A stretch of DNA of 64,000 bases from CAYPZU01 sp964415395. GTDB taxonomy: Bacteria; Chlamydiota; Chlamydiia; Chlamydiales; SM23-39. A model generated the notes under the pieces. That model was not told the origin of the DNA. It made no database searches and saw nothing but the letters and a program-made list of their open reading frames with translations. The DNA lies in assembly GCA_964415395.1 (NCBI GenBank), contig CAYPZU010000003.1, positions 1 through 64,000 on the forward strand. Direction: 5' to 3'. Both the position numbers and the translations under genes were made by a program. Of the stretch, positions 33,184 to 42,443 are shown piece by piece; position 1 is the stretch's first letter; every line of letters starts with the position of its first letter.

Positions 33184-33664
33184 CCTCGTCCGGGTGGATA
33201 GGCCCGAGCTTTTCCCCCTCTTCAACAAGGAAAATCTGCGGCAGATCCCACTCTTCTTTCAGAGCATATTTCTCTTCGCGGAAAAGAAGTTTCCCTTCGG
33301 GATGAATTTTCCCGGACGCAAAAAAATCGATCGGAATTTCCTCCAGCTTTTTCCCATTCAGCAGGATCGAGCCGATCTCGATTTTCAGCGGCGCGAATTT
33401 CCCCATGCGGGAACTGTCGACGCATCTCAGTTCGAAGACCCAGCCCTTGTTCTCCTTCCGCAAAACCCCGCTCCAGTCGGTCTGCGTCGAGGCGGCAAGC
33501 CTCTGGCACACCAAACAGCGGGAGCGGAGCCGGTCGAGATCGGAACGGAATTTCCTCTTCAAAAGGGCGTCTCTCATTTTCCACCCAGTCAGCCCGCTGG
33601 CGATGAGAAGGAGAGAAATGGCGATCATCCACTCAAGAAGGGTAAACGAGCGCTTATTCCTCAT
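33176..33664 (-). CDS. Type II secretion pseudopilin (GspH-like)
   Basis: 162 residues. The N-terminus RNKRSFTLLEWMIAISLLLIAS is a prepilin leader: basic start, cleavage before Phe, Glu at mature position 5 and a hydrophobic helix. The rest is a short beta-rich pseudopilin domain. It overlaps gspG by 11 bp and ends the T2SS cluster. GspH, I or J cannot be separated from sequence alone; the position after gspG favours GspH. Confidence 0.75.
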   Translation of the reverse strand: MRNKRSFTLLEWMIAISLLLIASGLTGWKMRDALLKRKFRSDLDRLRSRCLVCQRLAASTQTDWSGVLRKENKGWVFELRCVDSSRMGKFAPLKIEIGSILLNGKKLEEIPIDFFASGKIHPEGKLLFREEKYALKEEWDLPQIFLVEEGEKLGPIHPDEVN

Positions 33665-34061
33665 TCGAATCGGAGGTCTCTACGGAGATCCCCTTCTTCT
33701 TGTTGTACTTCTCGAGAGCCTCTGAGCGGACGAGGAAATCGGACTTGTCCTTGCTGACCGTGATCTGGAATGGATTTTTCCAGCCGTCGAGAACAAGCCG
33801 ATCCGGATCTTTCGCCAGGCCGGAGCGCTTGAGATATTCAGCTGGCTTTTTCGCAATCGCCTCGGCGTCGGCTTTTTCTTCGGAAGCGAGGCAGATGAGG
33901 AGGAGGTCGTGAAGCTGTTCTCTCGCCTGTTCGGTTCTAAACGCTCTGCCGCGGTCCAGCGTTCCCCGCATATTATAGCCGATCGCCCCCGTGATGAGGG
34001 TGATGATGAAAATCACAATCATGATTTCGAGGAGCGTTAAAGACCGTTTTTTCTTCTTCAT
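33654..34061 (-). CDS. gspG: Type II secretion major pseudopilin
   Basis: 135 residues from the ATG at 34061 (ribosome site AGGTGA); the longer frame upstream is a shadow of gspF. KKKKRSLTLLEIMIVIFIITLITGAIGYN is a typical prepilin leader with Glu5; after processing the subunits form the T2SS pseudopilus. VLDGWKNPFQITVSKDK fits the C-terminal part of GspG, which usually has a conserved W..P/DP..Y. Gap of 20 bp to gspF; overlaps the next pseudopilin by 11 bp. Confidence 0.85.
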   Translation of the reverse strand: MKKKKRSLTLLEIMIVIFIITLITGAIGYNMRGTLDRGRAFRTEQAREQLHDLLLICLASEEKADAEAIAKKPAEYLKRSGLAKDPDRLVLDGWKNPFQITVSKDKSDFLVRSEALEKYNKKKGISVETSDSNEE

Positions 34062-34081
34062 GGAATCACCTAGTAAAACAA

Positions 34082-35269
34082 TTATCCTGTTGCAAACGAA
34101 CTGACGTCGGTCAGCGGTATGAGTACGGAGAGGAGGACGAAGCCGATAATCGCTCCTAAAACAAGCAGCAGCACGGGCTGGGCCACTGTCGTAAAATGAG
34201 CGAGCGATCGCTCGAGTTCTTCTTCGTAGATTTGGGCGATCTGCCCCATCATGAACGGAAGCTTTCCCCCTTCTTCCGCGATCCCGAGCATCCGGGGAAT
34301 CAGCGAGGGGATGAGCGGATGGTTCTGGAAAGGCGCATAGAGCGGCTCTCCTTGCGAAATTTTCTCCTCGGCTTCCAGGACAACCGCTTCCAGAAGGGGA
34401 TGCTTCATTACAATCCGCGCTTGGCTGAAGGCCGCGATAACGGGCAATCCTCCTTCGAGAAGAGTCGCGGCAGCCCGGCAGAAGCGGACAAAAGCGACTT
34501 TCGCAAAAAGGGTCTTCAGAAAGGGGAGCTGATAGGAAAGGCGGGACAATTTTCCGCGCCATTTAGGGGAAACGTAGGCAAAGGCCGCAGCTCCCGCTAA
34601 AGAGAGGCAGAAAAATAGAAGAACCGTTTTTCCGTTGCAAGCGAGCGCGCTTGCGGCAAACACGATCCGCGTGAAGGGATGGAGATCGCGCCCATCGAAA
34701 AGCTCTCTTAAGGAAGGAATGACAAAAAATAAAAGGGAAGAGAGGACGACGAGGCAAAAGCCAGAGAGGAGAGCTGGGTACATCAGCGCCGAAACGAGTT
34801 GTTTTTTCACTTCGATCTGCCGCGAAAGAAGCTGCGCCAGTTCATTCAGAGCTGAACTCAAGCGGCCTGTCTTTTCCGCATTGGCTACCATTCCCACATA
34901 CAAAAGATCGAAACTCCCTGGATGGGACGCAAGGCTTTGGGAAAACGACTGGCCGCTCCGCACCCGATCGCAAAGATCGAGCAGAAAACGGTGGGGTTTC
35001 TGCCCCTGGTATTTCTCTTCCAAAGCGGAGAGCGACTCGAAAAGGGGAAGCCCTGCCTGCAAAAGACGGGTCAGCTCCCGCGTAAGGTTTAAAACTTCGG
35101 CCTTCGAGAGCGCCGTTTTTTTCTGCTTTTCGCTGAGCGGATCAATCCGGATTGCGGCGATTTCGCGCCGGATGAGCTTGAGTTTGGCTTCCTGGATATT
35201 GTCAGCATCGACCGTCCCGGAGATTTTTTTTCCTCTTCCCGTGAGGGCCAGGTAGCGGTAAAGCGGCAT
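34082..35269 (-). CDS. gspF: Type II secretion inner-membrane platform protein
   Basis: 395 residues, normal length. MPLYRYLALTGRGKKISGTVDADN is the family N-terminus. Two homologous cytoplasmic four-helix domains (about 60-165 and 265-370) and three membrane helices (about 165-195, 215-240, 370-392) are visible; GIAEEGGKLPFMMGQIAQIYE is the conserved end block. It connects the ATPase to the pseudopilus. Spaced 3 bp from gspE. Confidence 0.92.
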   Translation of the reverse strand: MPLYRYLALTGRGKKISGTVDADNIQEAKLKLIRREIAAIRIDPLSEKQKKTALSKAEVLNLTRELTRLLQAGLPLFESLSALEEKYQGQKPHRFLLDLCDRVRSGQSFSQSLASHPGSFDLLYVGMVANAEKTGRLSSALNELAQLLSRQIEVKKQLVSALMYPALLSGFCLVVLSSLLFFVIPSLRELFDGRDLHPFTRIVFAASALACNGKTVLLFFCLSLAGAAAFAYVSPKWRGKLSRLSYQLPFLKTLFAKVAFVRFCRAAATLLEGGLPVIAAFSQARIVMKHPLLEAVVLEAEEKISQGEPLYAPFQNHPLIPSLIPRMLGIAEEGGKLPFMMGQIAQIYEEELERSLAHFTTVAQPVLLLVLGAIIGFVLLSVLIPLTDVSSFATG

Positions 35270-35272
35270 CGC

Positions 35273-36829
35273 CTACTCCCTTCCCTGGTCGATGCGCGTA
35301 ACGCGCAAGAGTTCTGCGCTCGTGGTCGTCCCCTGGACAACCAGCCTAAGCCCCTGCTCGAATAATCCCGCCATATCCTGCGCGAGCGCCACGCGCCGCA
35401 GCTCTTCCGCATCCTGGCTTTTCAAAACCTGCGTCTTGATCCGCGCCGTTACCGGCATCAGCTCGTAGATCCCGCAGCGCCCCTTATACCCGGTCCCAAA
35501 ACACGCAGCGCAGCCCTTCCCTCTATAGAGTTTTTCCGCGGCGTCTTTTTTTATGCCCAGTTCCGCAAGCTCTTCCGAAGAGGGAGTATAGCTCGTCTTG
35601 CATCCGCTGCAAATGCACCGGACGAGTCTTTGAGCGATGACGCCCAGAATCGAAGAGGCGAGAAGATAGGGCTCGATCCCCATATCGGCAAGACGGGTCA
35701 GAGCCGAGGGAGCGTCGTTCGTGTGGAGGGTGCTGAGAACCAAGTGTCCTGTCAATGAGGCCTGGATCGCGATCTCCGCTGTTTCCCGGTCGCGAATCTC
35801 CCCGATCATAATCACATCGGGATCCTGGCGCAGGATATGGCGCAGCCCGCGGGCGAAATCGAGTTCGATCTTCGAATTGACGTTCATCTGCGAGATTCCC
35901 GCCAGCTTGTACTCGACCGGATCCTCGACCGTGATGATATTCGTATCGGAGCCGTTGATTTCCGAGATCGCGCTGTAGAGCGTCGTCGTCTTCCCGCTCC
36001 CCGTAGGCCCCGTCACTAGGACGATCCCCTCGGGCAGGTTGATCAGCTTCCTGAACGATTTGACGGTCTTCTCATCCATTCCGATCCGGTCAAGCCCCAA
36101 AAGGACGTTCCCTTTGTCGAGAATCCGGAGAACGATCCTCTCCCCGTAAACAATCGGGAGGGTGCTGACGCGGAAATCGATCTCCCGGCCGCCGTGGCGC
36201 AGTTTGATCCTTCCGTCCTGAGGCAAACGGTGCTCGGCGATATCCATTTTCGCCATCACCTTCACCCGCGTGAGCATTTGCGCCTGGACATCGCGAGGCG
36301 GGGCATGCCGTTTAAGCAGCACGCCGTCGATCCGGTAGCGGACGAGAAGACCTTCTTCAGCCGGCTCGAAATGGACGTCGGACGCCCCCTGCTGAATCGC
36401 CTCGACGAGAATCGAATTGATCATCCGGACGATCGGATTCTGGTCGGCCTGTTCGAGGAGATCGTACCCTTCCAGGGCATCTTCGCTTTGAACCGCCCCT
36501 TTGTCGAGGCCGCTGAACAGCTTTTTCGTCTCTTCTTCTTTCTGGTGGTAACAGCGCTCGATCGCAGATTCTAGGGCGCCTTTGGGGCAATAGATCGGCA
36601 GAATCGGTTTTTTGAGAAGAAGGCGGAGTTCTTCAAGCGATTCGACGTCGAGCGGATCCGCGACGGCGACAATCACCCCTTTCTCATTTTGCTCGATTGG
36701 GAGAAGCTTCTTCTGCTTGGCGAAAAGGTAGGGAACGATCGAAACCCTCTCTTTCACAAAAGCAAATTCGGCCACCTCATCGAAGATGGGGAGGCCGAAT
36801 CGCTCCGCAATCGCCCGTTCATTGGACAT
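35273..36829 (-). CDS. gspE: Type II secretion ATPase
   Basis: 518 residues. N-terminal MshEN-like domain, then the hexameric ATPase core: Walker A GPTGSGKTTTLYS (about 278), Asp box IITVEDPVEYKLAGI, Walker B IMIGEIRDRETAEIA and His box STLHTNDAPSALTR. The C-terminal four-cysteine zinc module is present (CICSGCK and GCAACFGTGYKGRCGIYE). It powers pseudopilus assembly in the cytosol. 7 bp after gspD and 3 bp before gspF. Confidence 0.95.
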   Translation of the reverse strand: MSNERAIAERFGLPIFDEVAEFAFVKERVSIVPYLFAKQKKLLPIEQNEKGVIVAVADPLDVESLEELRLLLKKPILPIYCPKGALESAIERCYHQKEEETKKLFSGLDKGAVQSEDALEGYDLLEQADQNPIVRMINSILVEAIQQGASDVHFEPAEEGLLVRYRIDGVLLKRHAPPRDVQAQMLTRVKVMAKMDIAEHRLPQDGRIKLRHGGREIDFRVSTLPIVYGERIVLRILDKGNVLLGLDRIGMDEKTVKSFRKLINLPEGIVLVTGPTGSGKTTTLYSAISEINGSDTNIITVEDPVEYKLAGISQMNVNSKIELDFARGLRHILRQDPDVIMIGEIRDRETAEIAIQASLTGHLVLSTLHTNDAPSALTRLADMGIEPYLLASSILGVIAQRLVRCICSGCKTSYTPSSEELAELGIKKDAAEKLYRGKGCAACFGTGYKGRCGIYELMPVTARIKTQVLKSQDAEELRRVALAQDMAGLFEQGLRLVVQGTTTSAELLRVTRIDQGRE

Positions 36830-36836
36830 AGATCAC

Positions 36837-39137
36837 CTAATACATATCGAACAGCATCTTAAGGCTTTGATCGAACAGTTTTTTCCGCTCGCGCCTCTTC
36901 GCTTCGTCGATTCTCTGGAGAAATTCAGGAACATCCCCGGCGCGCATCTGGTATTCGCACTGCCGAATGCAGCGCAAATCGTCGACCGGGTCGTGGATGA
37001 TCCGCGGCGTAATGAAAATGAACATCTCCGTGTTCGTTTCGGTCGTTTTCGCTGCGCCAAAGAGCTTCCCGATCCCCGGCAAATCACCCAGGAAAGGAAT
37101 TTTTTCTCGGCTGTCTTCCTCGATCTTCCTTCTCAATCCGCCGAGAATAATCGTTTCGCCGTCGGCGACGCGCACTTCGTTCTCGATATGGCGGCGGGTA
37201 ACGGGAGGCCGGTCGTTGATCGTCGCCTGCGTCGTGTCGAATTCGAGATTTGTCTGCAGCGATACGAAGCCAGGGCTGCCCGGTTCGTCCGAATCGGGCA
37301 TATGGATCGTCGGAGTGAGCAAAATCGTGATCCCGTACTGCGCCCGCGTGAAAGATTGCTCGACCGTGACTCCAGCGGTCGTATCGAGCTGGATCGCGCC
37401 GTTGTTGATCGAAATCTCTTCTACAATCGATACCGTCGCGGGCGTCTGGTTGATCGCAAGGACAGACGGGTTGGCGTTGATCCGGATATCTTCCTGCGCC
37501 ATGAGGAAATTATAGGTCAAATCAACTGCTGGCCAACCGTTGCTCGCGCGGCTGAAGATGTAGCTTAAAACGCCTTTGTTGAAAGCCTTCTCGTTGGTGT
37601 CGAACGTAATCGCATTCTCTTTTTTGCCGCTCGAATTCGTCCCGAACTGGAGGAGGCTGAACCCGATCTGCTTCCGGTCGCGGAGTTTCTTCTCGACCAG
37701 CAGCACATCGAGCTGCACCATTCTTTTCGGCACATCGAGCCTCTTTAAAAGAGACTTGATCTTGCCCAATTCTTCCCTTCGGACAACCATCAGGATCGAA
37801 GTCGTCTTGTTGTCGACAATGAAATTTCCGAAAGAGGATTTTTGGCTCTTTTCGATTGTCCCGGGCTGGACGAAAGGAGCTCCCGCGGGCAGCACCGGAT
37901 TGAACGCCGTGCTTCTGTCCGGAAAGGGGAAAACCTGCCCTGGATTCGGCTGATCCTGGGAAGGGACTGGCGGCGGCGGACCCTGAGGCGGCGGAGCCTC
38001 TCCCTTCTTCTCGAAATTCGATCCGATAAGCGAGTCGTAGACTTTCTCCAACACTTCGGCGACGTCTTCCGGATTCGAATGCTTGCACGCATACCAGTAG
38101 ATCACTTTTTCGCCCGGATCTTCGAGCTGCCCTTCGAGTTCGGACAGAATCTTTTCGCCCCTTTCCACTGTGTCGTTTTCGCCGACGAGCACGAGGCCCT
38201 GCGGCAGAGTAAGGAACGTCAGCTCATCCGCTCCGGAAGGATAAAAAGTGGGGCGCGTTTTATTCCCGGGATCGGAAAAGACGGCCTTTAAAACTTTTTC
38301 AGCCTCCTGCGCCGTGATCTTGGATAGGCTCACCAGGCGGACAATCTTCCCCTTATTCTGCTCCCAGACAGCGTGGTACAGCCCCAAAAGTTTATCTACC
38401 GTCTCCTTTGTAGAGACAATCGCCACTTTCGAACCAATCGACTGGATCGTGGTTTGCTTGGGGTCGGAAAAACGCTCGAAAAACGCCTGCACGGAGCGGA
38501 TCTGCTCTGGAGGCGGAGAGAAAACATAGAAAAGACGGGCATGGTTGGAAAAAAGCTCGAGATCCGATTCCCGGTCTACGATCCCCTCGATGGCTGAAGG
38601 GTCGAGCTTCAAAATGTAAAGCTGCTTTGCAAACGGATTCAGCTTTTTGACCCCGATGCCGTTTTGGGCGAGGATCATCTCGATCATCTCGCTCCAGGTT
38701 TCATGCGGGAGTGGAATGCTGGAAAACAGGCTGATCTTCATCCCGCTCAATTCCTGGGGGATCACATAGAGGAAATCGTTTGCGCCGTATTCCATGATCA
38801 GCTGGGAAAGAGTCGTCTCTCCCACATCCCATAACGCGTAGGCTTCGTCGCCATGGGCTGCATCCTCGACCGAACTCTTCCTCCACTTCTCTTCGAGATG
38901 GCGGATTTTGCTTTTCACTCCGCGGACATCGCCCAGGAGCTCTCTGAACTCTGTCTCTTTTCCTCCGGCGCGCGAAAGTTCGCCCGCTTTCTCGAATTTC
39001 TCCCTGAGTTCCGTCTTGTAAGAAGAGAGTGTGTCGTTAAATGCCTGGGCCCCTTCCATGTCGGCGCTTAAAACGGCCCCGTTTCCCAATAGCGCCCCGG
39101 CGCAAATGATCCCTGCAAAGAGAAACACCCTTTTCAT
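36837..39137 (-). CDS. gspD: Type II secretion secretin
   Basis: 766 residues with signal peptide (MKRVFLFAGIICAGALLGNG, about 1-25). N-domains include two or three KH-like repeats (KITAQEAEKVLKAVFSDPGN and YACKHSNPEDVAEVLEKVYD). A Pro-rich insertion (about 385-430) divides the N-domains from the secretin core; the core has VQLDVLLVEKKLRDRKQIG, the gate region IRINANPSVLAINQTPATVS and IPFLGDLPGIGKLFG. It forms the outer-membrane channel. Its start overlaps the upstream gene (ATGA). The Pro insertion is odd for a secretin. Confidence 0.93.
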   Translation of the reverse strand: MKRVFLFAGIICAGALLGNGAVLSADMEGAQAFNDTLSSYKTELREKFEKAGELSRAGGKETEFRELLGDVRGVKSKIRHLEEKWRKSSVEDAAHGDEAYALWDVGETTLSQLIMEYGANDFLYVIPQELSGMKISLFSSIPLPHETWSEMIEMILAQNGIGVKKLNPFAKQLYILKLDPSAIEGIVDRESDLELFSNHARLFYVFSPPPEQIRSVQAFFERFSDPKQTTIQSIGSKVAIVSTKETVDKLLGLYHAVWEQNKGKIVRLVSLSKITAQEAEKVLKAVFSDPGNKTRPTFYPSGADELTFLTLPQGLVLVGENDTVERGEKILSELEGQLEDPGEKVIYWYACKHSNPEDVAEVLEKVYDSLIGSNFEKKGEAPPPQGPPPPVPSQDQPNPGQVFPFPDRSTAFNPVLPAGAPFVQPGTIEKSQKSSFGNFIVDNKTTSILMVVRREELGKIKSLLKRLDVPKRMVQLDVLLVEKKLRDRKQIGFSLLQFGTNSSGKKENAITFDTNEKAFNKGVLSYIFSRASNGWPAVDLTYNFLMAQEDIRINANPSVLAINQTPATVSIVEEISINNGAIQLDTTAGVTVEQSFTRAQYGITILLTPTIHMPDSDEPGSPGFVSLQTNLEFDTTQATINDRPPVTRRHIENEVRVADGETIILGGLRRKIEEDSREKIPFLGDLPGIGKLFGAAKTTETNTEMFIFITPRIIHDPVDDLRCIRQCEYQMRAGDVPEFLQRIDEAKRRERKKLFDQSLKMLFDMY

Positions 39138-40366
39138 CGAGGCCTCCCTTTCCGCGCAGGCTTATCGGCAGATTCCTTTGCATAAAACGATTTCCGCATC
39201 GAATGCGCAGGGAGCTCCACCTGGACGGCCTGGGAGCGGCCTGGGTTGAAAAATTGTCCTCGGATGAGTTTCTGCCCCTGCTTCAATTCAATGCCCTCAA
39301 AGACGAATAGGTCTCCAAACAATTTGCCATTTAGGTAGCTTTCCCGCTCTTCTTTTTTCCTGAGGATCTTCCATTTCCCTTCATTTTTCAAAATCCAGTC
39401 GCCGGTTTTCAAAATCAGGCATTGTTTTTCAAGCATGCAGCTGATCTGTTTATCGGATCGGATCCGGATCGAGGAGAACATCTCGTCTCCCTTGATCTTG
39501 AATGAAGGGCCTGCCGAGGGGGCAAGCGAAAGACGCACATGGGAATCGGCGTCCCACCCTTCAAGGACGAGGCATTTTCCCTGAACCGAATCAATCCTGG
39601 CAATCGGTTTTTTCCCATCGGCCGGATAAGGGCTTTTCTGCCATTTGCCCTCTTGCCACACCAGCCACTCTCCTTCCCGGATTTCAGCCAGTTCGCCATT
39701 GGGGAGGGCCCCGATTTCAAGCCGCTCGAACAAAACCCCGTCGCCGAATTTTTCCCGGAAAAGATCTTTTCCCCACCAGCGGGCTTCGCCCAAATGCCGA
39801 AACGGGCTCCCTTCCGCAAATTCCTGCGCGCTTTGGATCGGGCTCTCTTGCGGAGCTGCGAAAAAAGGAACTCCTTCGATTTTCCCCTCGGGCGGGCAAT
39901 CGATGAACACCTTCCCCTCGATCTGCCCTCCCGGAGCGGGAGATAATTCGACCCAAAAAGAAGATTCTCCTGGATGGAACAGGAGGGTTTCTCCGTCCGC
40001 GAATTGCAAATCGAGCCGGCAGGGAAGGCTAACCCGTTTTGATTGCGCCCCTCTCTTCAGCCGAACCATCAGCTGCTGCTGCCTCGCAGCTCCGTCAGGC
40101 CGGGGCGGGTCGTAAGAGAATGAGATCTCGCCATCGAGGCGGGGAATCGGCAGCGCCGAAGGATTTGCGCACCCTCCCAGAACAAACTGGATTGGCGCCC
40201 CCTTTCTTTCCCCGTTGGAAAAACTTTTGGCCGTCTCGAATGCAGCCCCTCCGCCTGAAATCATAATCCATAGAGGAAGCTCGATCGCAATAACGCCGGC
40301 CAAAATTGCGAAGCCGATCCATAGAATTCTGTCTGGATGAAAGAGGAGGCGGTTCTGGAAGGCCAT
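39134..40366 (-). CDS. Inner-membrane protein at the GspC position of the T2SS cluster
   Basis: 410 residues with one N-terminal membrane helix (about 14-38) and a large periplasmic domain rich in beta strands. First gene of the T2SS operon, overlapping gspD by 4 bp, the place of chlamydial CT573-type proteins. Repeated short blocks (LKTGDWILKNEGKWKILRKK, REGEWLVWQEGKWQKSPYP, GKCLVLEGWDADSHVRLSL) suggest related beta modules. It may link the platform with the secretin, as GspC does elsewhere, but shows no visible similarity to GspC. Confidence 0.7.
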   Translation of the reverse strand: MAFQNRLLFHPDRILWIGFAILAGVIAIELPLWIMISGGGAAFETAKSFSNGERKGAPIQFVLGGCANPSALPIPRLDGEISFSYDPPRPDGAARQQQLMVRLKRGAQSKRVSLPCRLDLQFADGETLLFHPGESSFWVELSPAPGGQIEGKVFIDCPPEGKIEGVPFFAAPQESPIQSAQEFAEGSPFRHLGEARWWGKDLFREKFGDGVLFERLEIGALPNGELAEIREGEWLVWQEGKWQKSPYPADGKKPIARIDSVQGKCLVLEGWDADSHVRLSLAPSAGPSFKIKGDEMFSSIRIRSDKQISCMLEKQCLILKTGDWILKNEGKWKILRKKEERESYLNGKLFGDLFVFEGIELKQGQKLIRGQFFNPGRSQAVQVELPAHSMRKSFYAKESADKPARKGRPR

Positions 40367-40496
40367 TATTATTTCATTCCCAAAGCATCACAGGAGTTTA
40401 GGAGATCGAATAAAAAAAGATAAAGCTTGAACAAACAACGATTGAATGTCAAGAGGATGTGACAAAAAATCTCTCTAAAAAGAGGCTTCTCCGGGA

Positions 40497-40526
40497 TTGC
40501 AAATAATTTTATTAAACGTTTAAATA
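40497..40526 (+). promoter_or_regulatory. Sigma-70-type promoter of the small membrane protein gene
   Basis: TTGCAA (40497-40502), 18-bp AT-rich spacer, TAAATA (40521-40526), then about 34 bp to the ATG with ribosome site GGAGG (40546-40550). Confidence 0.55.
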
Positions 40527-40559
40527 CGGGATAAGGCTGAATCTCGGAGGAACGCCTAT

Positions 40560-41012
40560 ATGGACAAGAAAGACATCATGGGAAAACTAAAAGACGGGAT
40601 TTCAGTCCAGGAAATGGAAGATTTCGCCCGAAAATACGTGACGGAAATCTTCACAGTCGCCGCGATTGCGATTGGCGCAATCTCCAGCATGTTCGATTTT
40701 TTTACAGGCCCAAGCCTTACGATTCTCTTTCTTGCGATTGGCGCGATCATCGGGATTTTCTTCCCCTCGCAAACGGAAAAAGGGCTGAAGCAGATCTACA
40801 CTTTCGCATTTAAGCAGGAGAAGATGACCCAGATGATTCTCGGCGGCGTGAAAATCGTCGTCGCTCTGTTCATCCCCTTCCTTCTGTTCGGATTGATCGG
40901 CCTGCTCGCCGGCACCTCGTACCATTATTACACCCGCCACGCGCAGATGATGGGCGACGCGAAATCATCCAAAAAGATCCCGCGCCCCTCGCTCGATGAC
41001 GAGCACGACTGA
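40560..41012 (+). CDS. Three-helix membrane protein of unknown function
   Basis: 150 residues with a strong ribosome site (GGAGG). Three hydrophobic segments (about 30-48, 52-70, 98-122); soluble, charged ends (N-terminus MDKKDIMGKLKDGIS, C-terminus PRPSLDDEHD). No family recognised. It diverges from the T2SS cluster and ends 3 bp before the stop of the convergent YfgM-like gene. Confidence 0.7.
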   Translation: MDKKDIMGKLKDGISVQEMEDFARKYVTEIFTVAAIAIGAISSMFDFFTGPSLTILFLAIGAIIGIFFPSQTEKGLKQIYTFAFKQEKMTQMILGGVKIVVALFIPFLLFGLIGLLAGTSYHYYTRHAQMMGDAKSSKKIPRPSLDDEHD

Positions 41013-41015
41013 TCT

Positions 41016-41708
41016 CTAAAGACTCTTCTTCCGCTCGGCGATGTAGGAGTTCAGGTCGATCTTTTTCTCCGAAAAGCTGCCCAAAACCAGGTCGGACACA
41101 GCCGACTTGGGCTGCAGAAACGCTTCAAGCTCTTCCCACGCCGCTTTTTCACCCGGCCTGTTTCTGAGCTCCTGCTGCAGAAAAGCGATCCTCAGCAAGT
41201 TGTGCGCATAGAGAAGCGCGCCTCCAGCCAGCGAATCGCTTTGGAAAGATCCGCTCATCTGCTCTTTGAGCCGCACCGCTTTTTCCAGAGCCTCCTGATA
41301 AGACCCCTGCTCGATCAAAAGAGAACCGGCCGCAAACGCAGTATGGTAAGGGACTTCGTCCTTCACCCGGGCCAGGCTCTTTCCTGCGAGTTTCAGAGCG
41401 TCCTCCGTCCTCTCGACGTCGAGCAGTTTTTGCACGATCACAGCCTCGTATTTTTTCTGCAAAGCTGGAACTTTGCGCACGGCATCCCTCATTTTCTCAT
41501 AGAGATCTTGATCGCTTGGCGCCGCTTGCCATCGATTGAACGCTTCCTGAGCTTGCGCATATGCGGCAGCTTTCGGCCCTGACTGGAAATAAACAATCAG
41601 AATCGAGATTCCCGCCAGAACAGAAACCGTTCCGATCAAGATCTCTTTCTTTTTCAATAGCAGCGTCTGGATCCAGGAAGAAGCTTCCAATTCGATCACT
41701 TTGCTCAT
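41016..41708 (-). CDS. YfgM-like membrane-anchored helical-repeat protein
   Basis: 230 residues. One membrane helix (about 23-42, ILIGTVSVLAGISILIVYF) close to the N-terminus and a periplasmic part of TPR-like helix pairs (LLIEQGSYQEALEKAVRLKE). The layout matches YfgM/tetratricopeptide-like ancillary SecYEG proteins, but with low confidence. It stands alone, diverging from the secreted C1q/BclA-like gene. Confidence 0.6.
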   Translation of the reverse strand: MSKVIELEASSWIQTLLLKKKEILIGTVSVLAGISILIVYFQSGPKAAAYAQAQEAFNRWQAAPSDQDLYEKMRDAVRKVPALQKKYEAVIVQKLLDVERTEDALKLAGKSLARVKDEVPYHTAFAAGSLLIEQGSYQEALEKAVRLKEQMSGSFQSDSLAGGALLYAHNLLRIAFLQQELRNRPGEKAAWEELEAFLQPKSAVSDLVLGSFSEKKIDLNSYIAERKKSL

Positions 41709-41791
41709 AGACGACCCCGTTTAATTCGAAGAAATTCTATCGCTTGGAACTTTTCCCCACAATTCGAAAAGTCCATCGCGCGTCTTGCGCC

Positions 41792-41812
41792 AAGGGATTT
41801 TTTAAAAAAATC
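41792..41812. repeat. 21-bp sequence identical to the MORN-gene terminator arm
   Basis: Bases 41792-41812 (AAGGGA, six T, seven A, TC) are identical to 28940-28960. Here the right arm is not completed, so the hairpin is lost. It lies in an AT-rich 196-bp spacer between divergent genes, in which no clear promoter could be fixed. Confidence 0.5.
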
Positions 41813-41904
41813 TTGATTTAAAATTAATTTTTTACGCACGATTGAGTCCATCAAGAATTTCCTGATATCGGGATTCCAAAAATCAAAAAACAAAGGAGTT
41901 AAGA

Positions 41905-42432
41905 ATGAAAATGCGGGCTTTGGGAATCGCAATCGCGAGCCTTTTTCTAACCTCTTCGCTGATGGCTCAGACGCCGTCTTCCAGCTCATCGGCAAACATT
42001 TACAGCCAGGTGAACCAAACCATTCTTCCGAACGGGACTGTAAAATTCGAGGGAATCAACGTCCAAAATTCCAAAATCAATACCTCGGCCGCCGCTACAA
42101 CAGGCGCAGTCACCTTCACATCGAACGCGGTCTACCTCATCACATACAAACTGGAATGCCACCTCACTCCGCCCTTTCCAATCCCTGTGCCGGCTTTCTC
42201 TTTCGGCCTGACATTGAATAACAATGTGGTTCCGGGAAGCGTTTCAGGCGATTACATCACCTCTCCTAATGAAATCGTCCGGGTCATTACAGGTTCGGTT
42301 GTTGTGAAAGTGAATTCGGGGCAAACTCTCCGACTGGTCAACACCTCTCTGAATCCTGTTGACCTGATCGCTGACGCTTATGGATCGAGCGTACGGCTGG
42401 CTTCAGCTTCGATCACCTTCTCTGCGATGTAA
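41905..42432 (+). CDS. Secreted C1q/BclA-C-like jelly-roll protein
   Basis: 175 residues with a signal peptide (MKMRALGIAIASLFLTSSLMAQ, cleavage after AQ or MA) and a strong ribosome site (AAAGGAG). The mature part is Ser/Thr/Asn-rich beta sequence; the run AAATTGAVTFTSNAVYLITY, then FGLTLNNNVVPGSVSG and a final SVRLASASITFSAM follow the strand order of C1q/TNF-like domains found at the end of the Bacillus BclA protein. Such domains trimerise and sit on surfaces. The single Cys (about residue 86) is unpaired. The family call is inference. Confidence 0.6.
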   Translation: MKMRALGIAIASLFLTSSLMAQTPSSSSSANIYSQVNQTILPNGTVKFEGINVQNSKINTSAAATTGAVTFTSNAVYLITYKLECHLTPPFPIPVPAFSFGLTLNNNVVPGSVSGDYITSPNEIVRVITGSVVVKVNSGQTLRLVNTSLNPVDLIADAYGSSVRLASASITFSAM

Positions 42433-42443
42433 TTTTCGTCTCA

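Noticed and set aside
41705..41995. 96-residue minus-strand frame in the spacer before the secreted protein
   Set aside because: It runs through the signal peptide of the real plus-strand gene and AT-rich spacer, has no ribosome site and no protein character.
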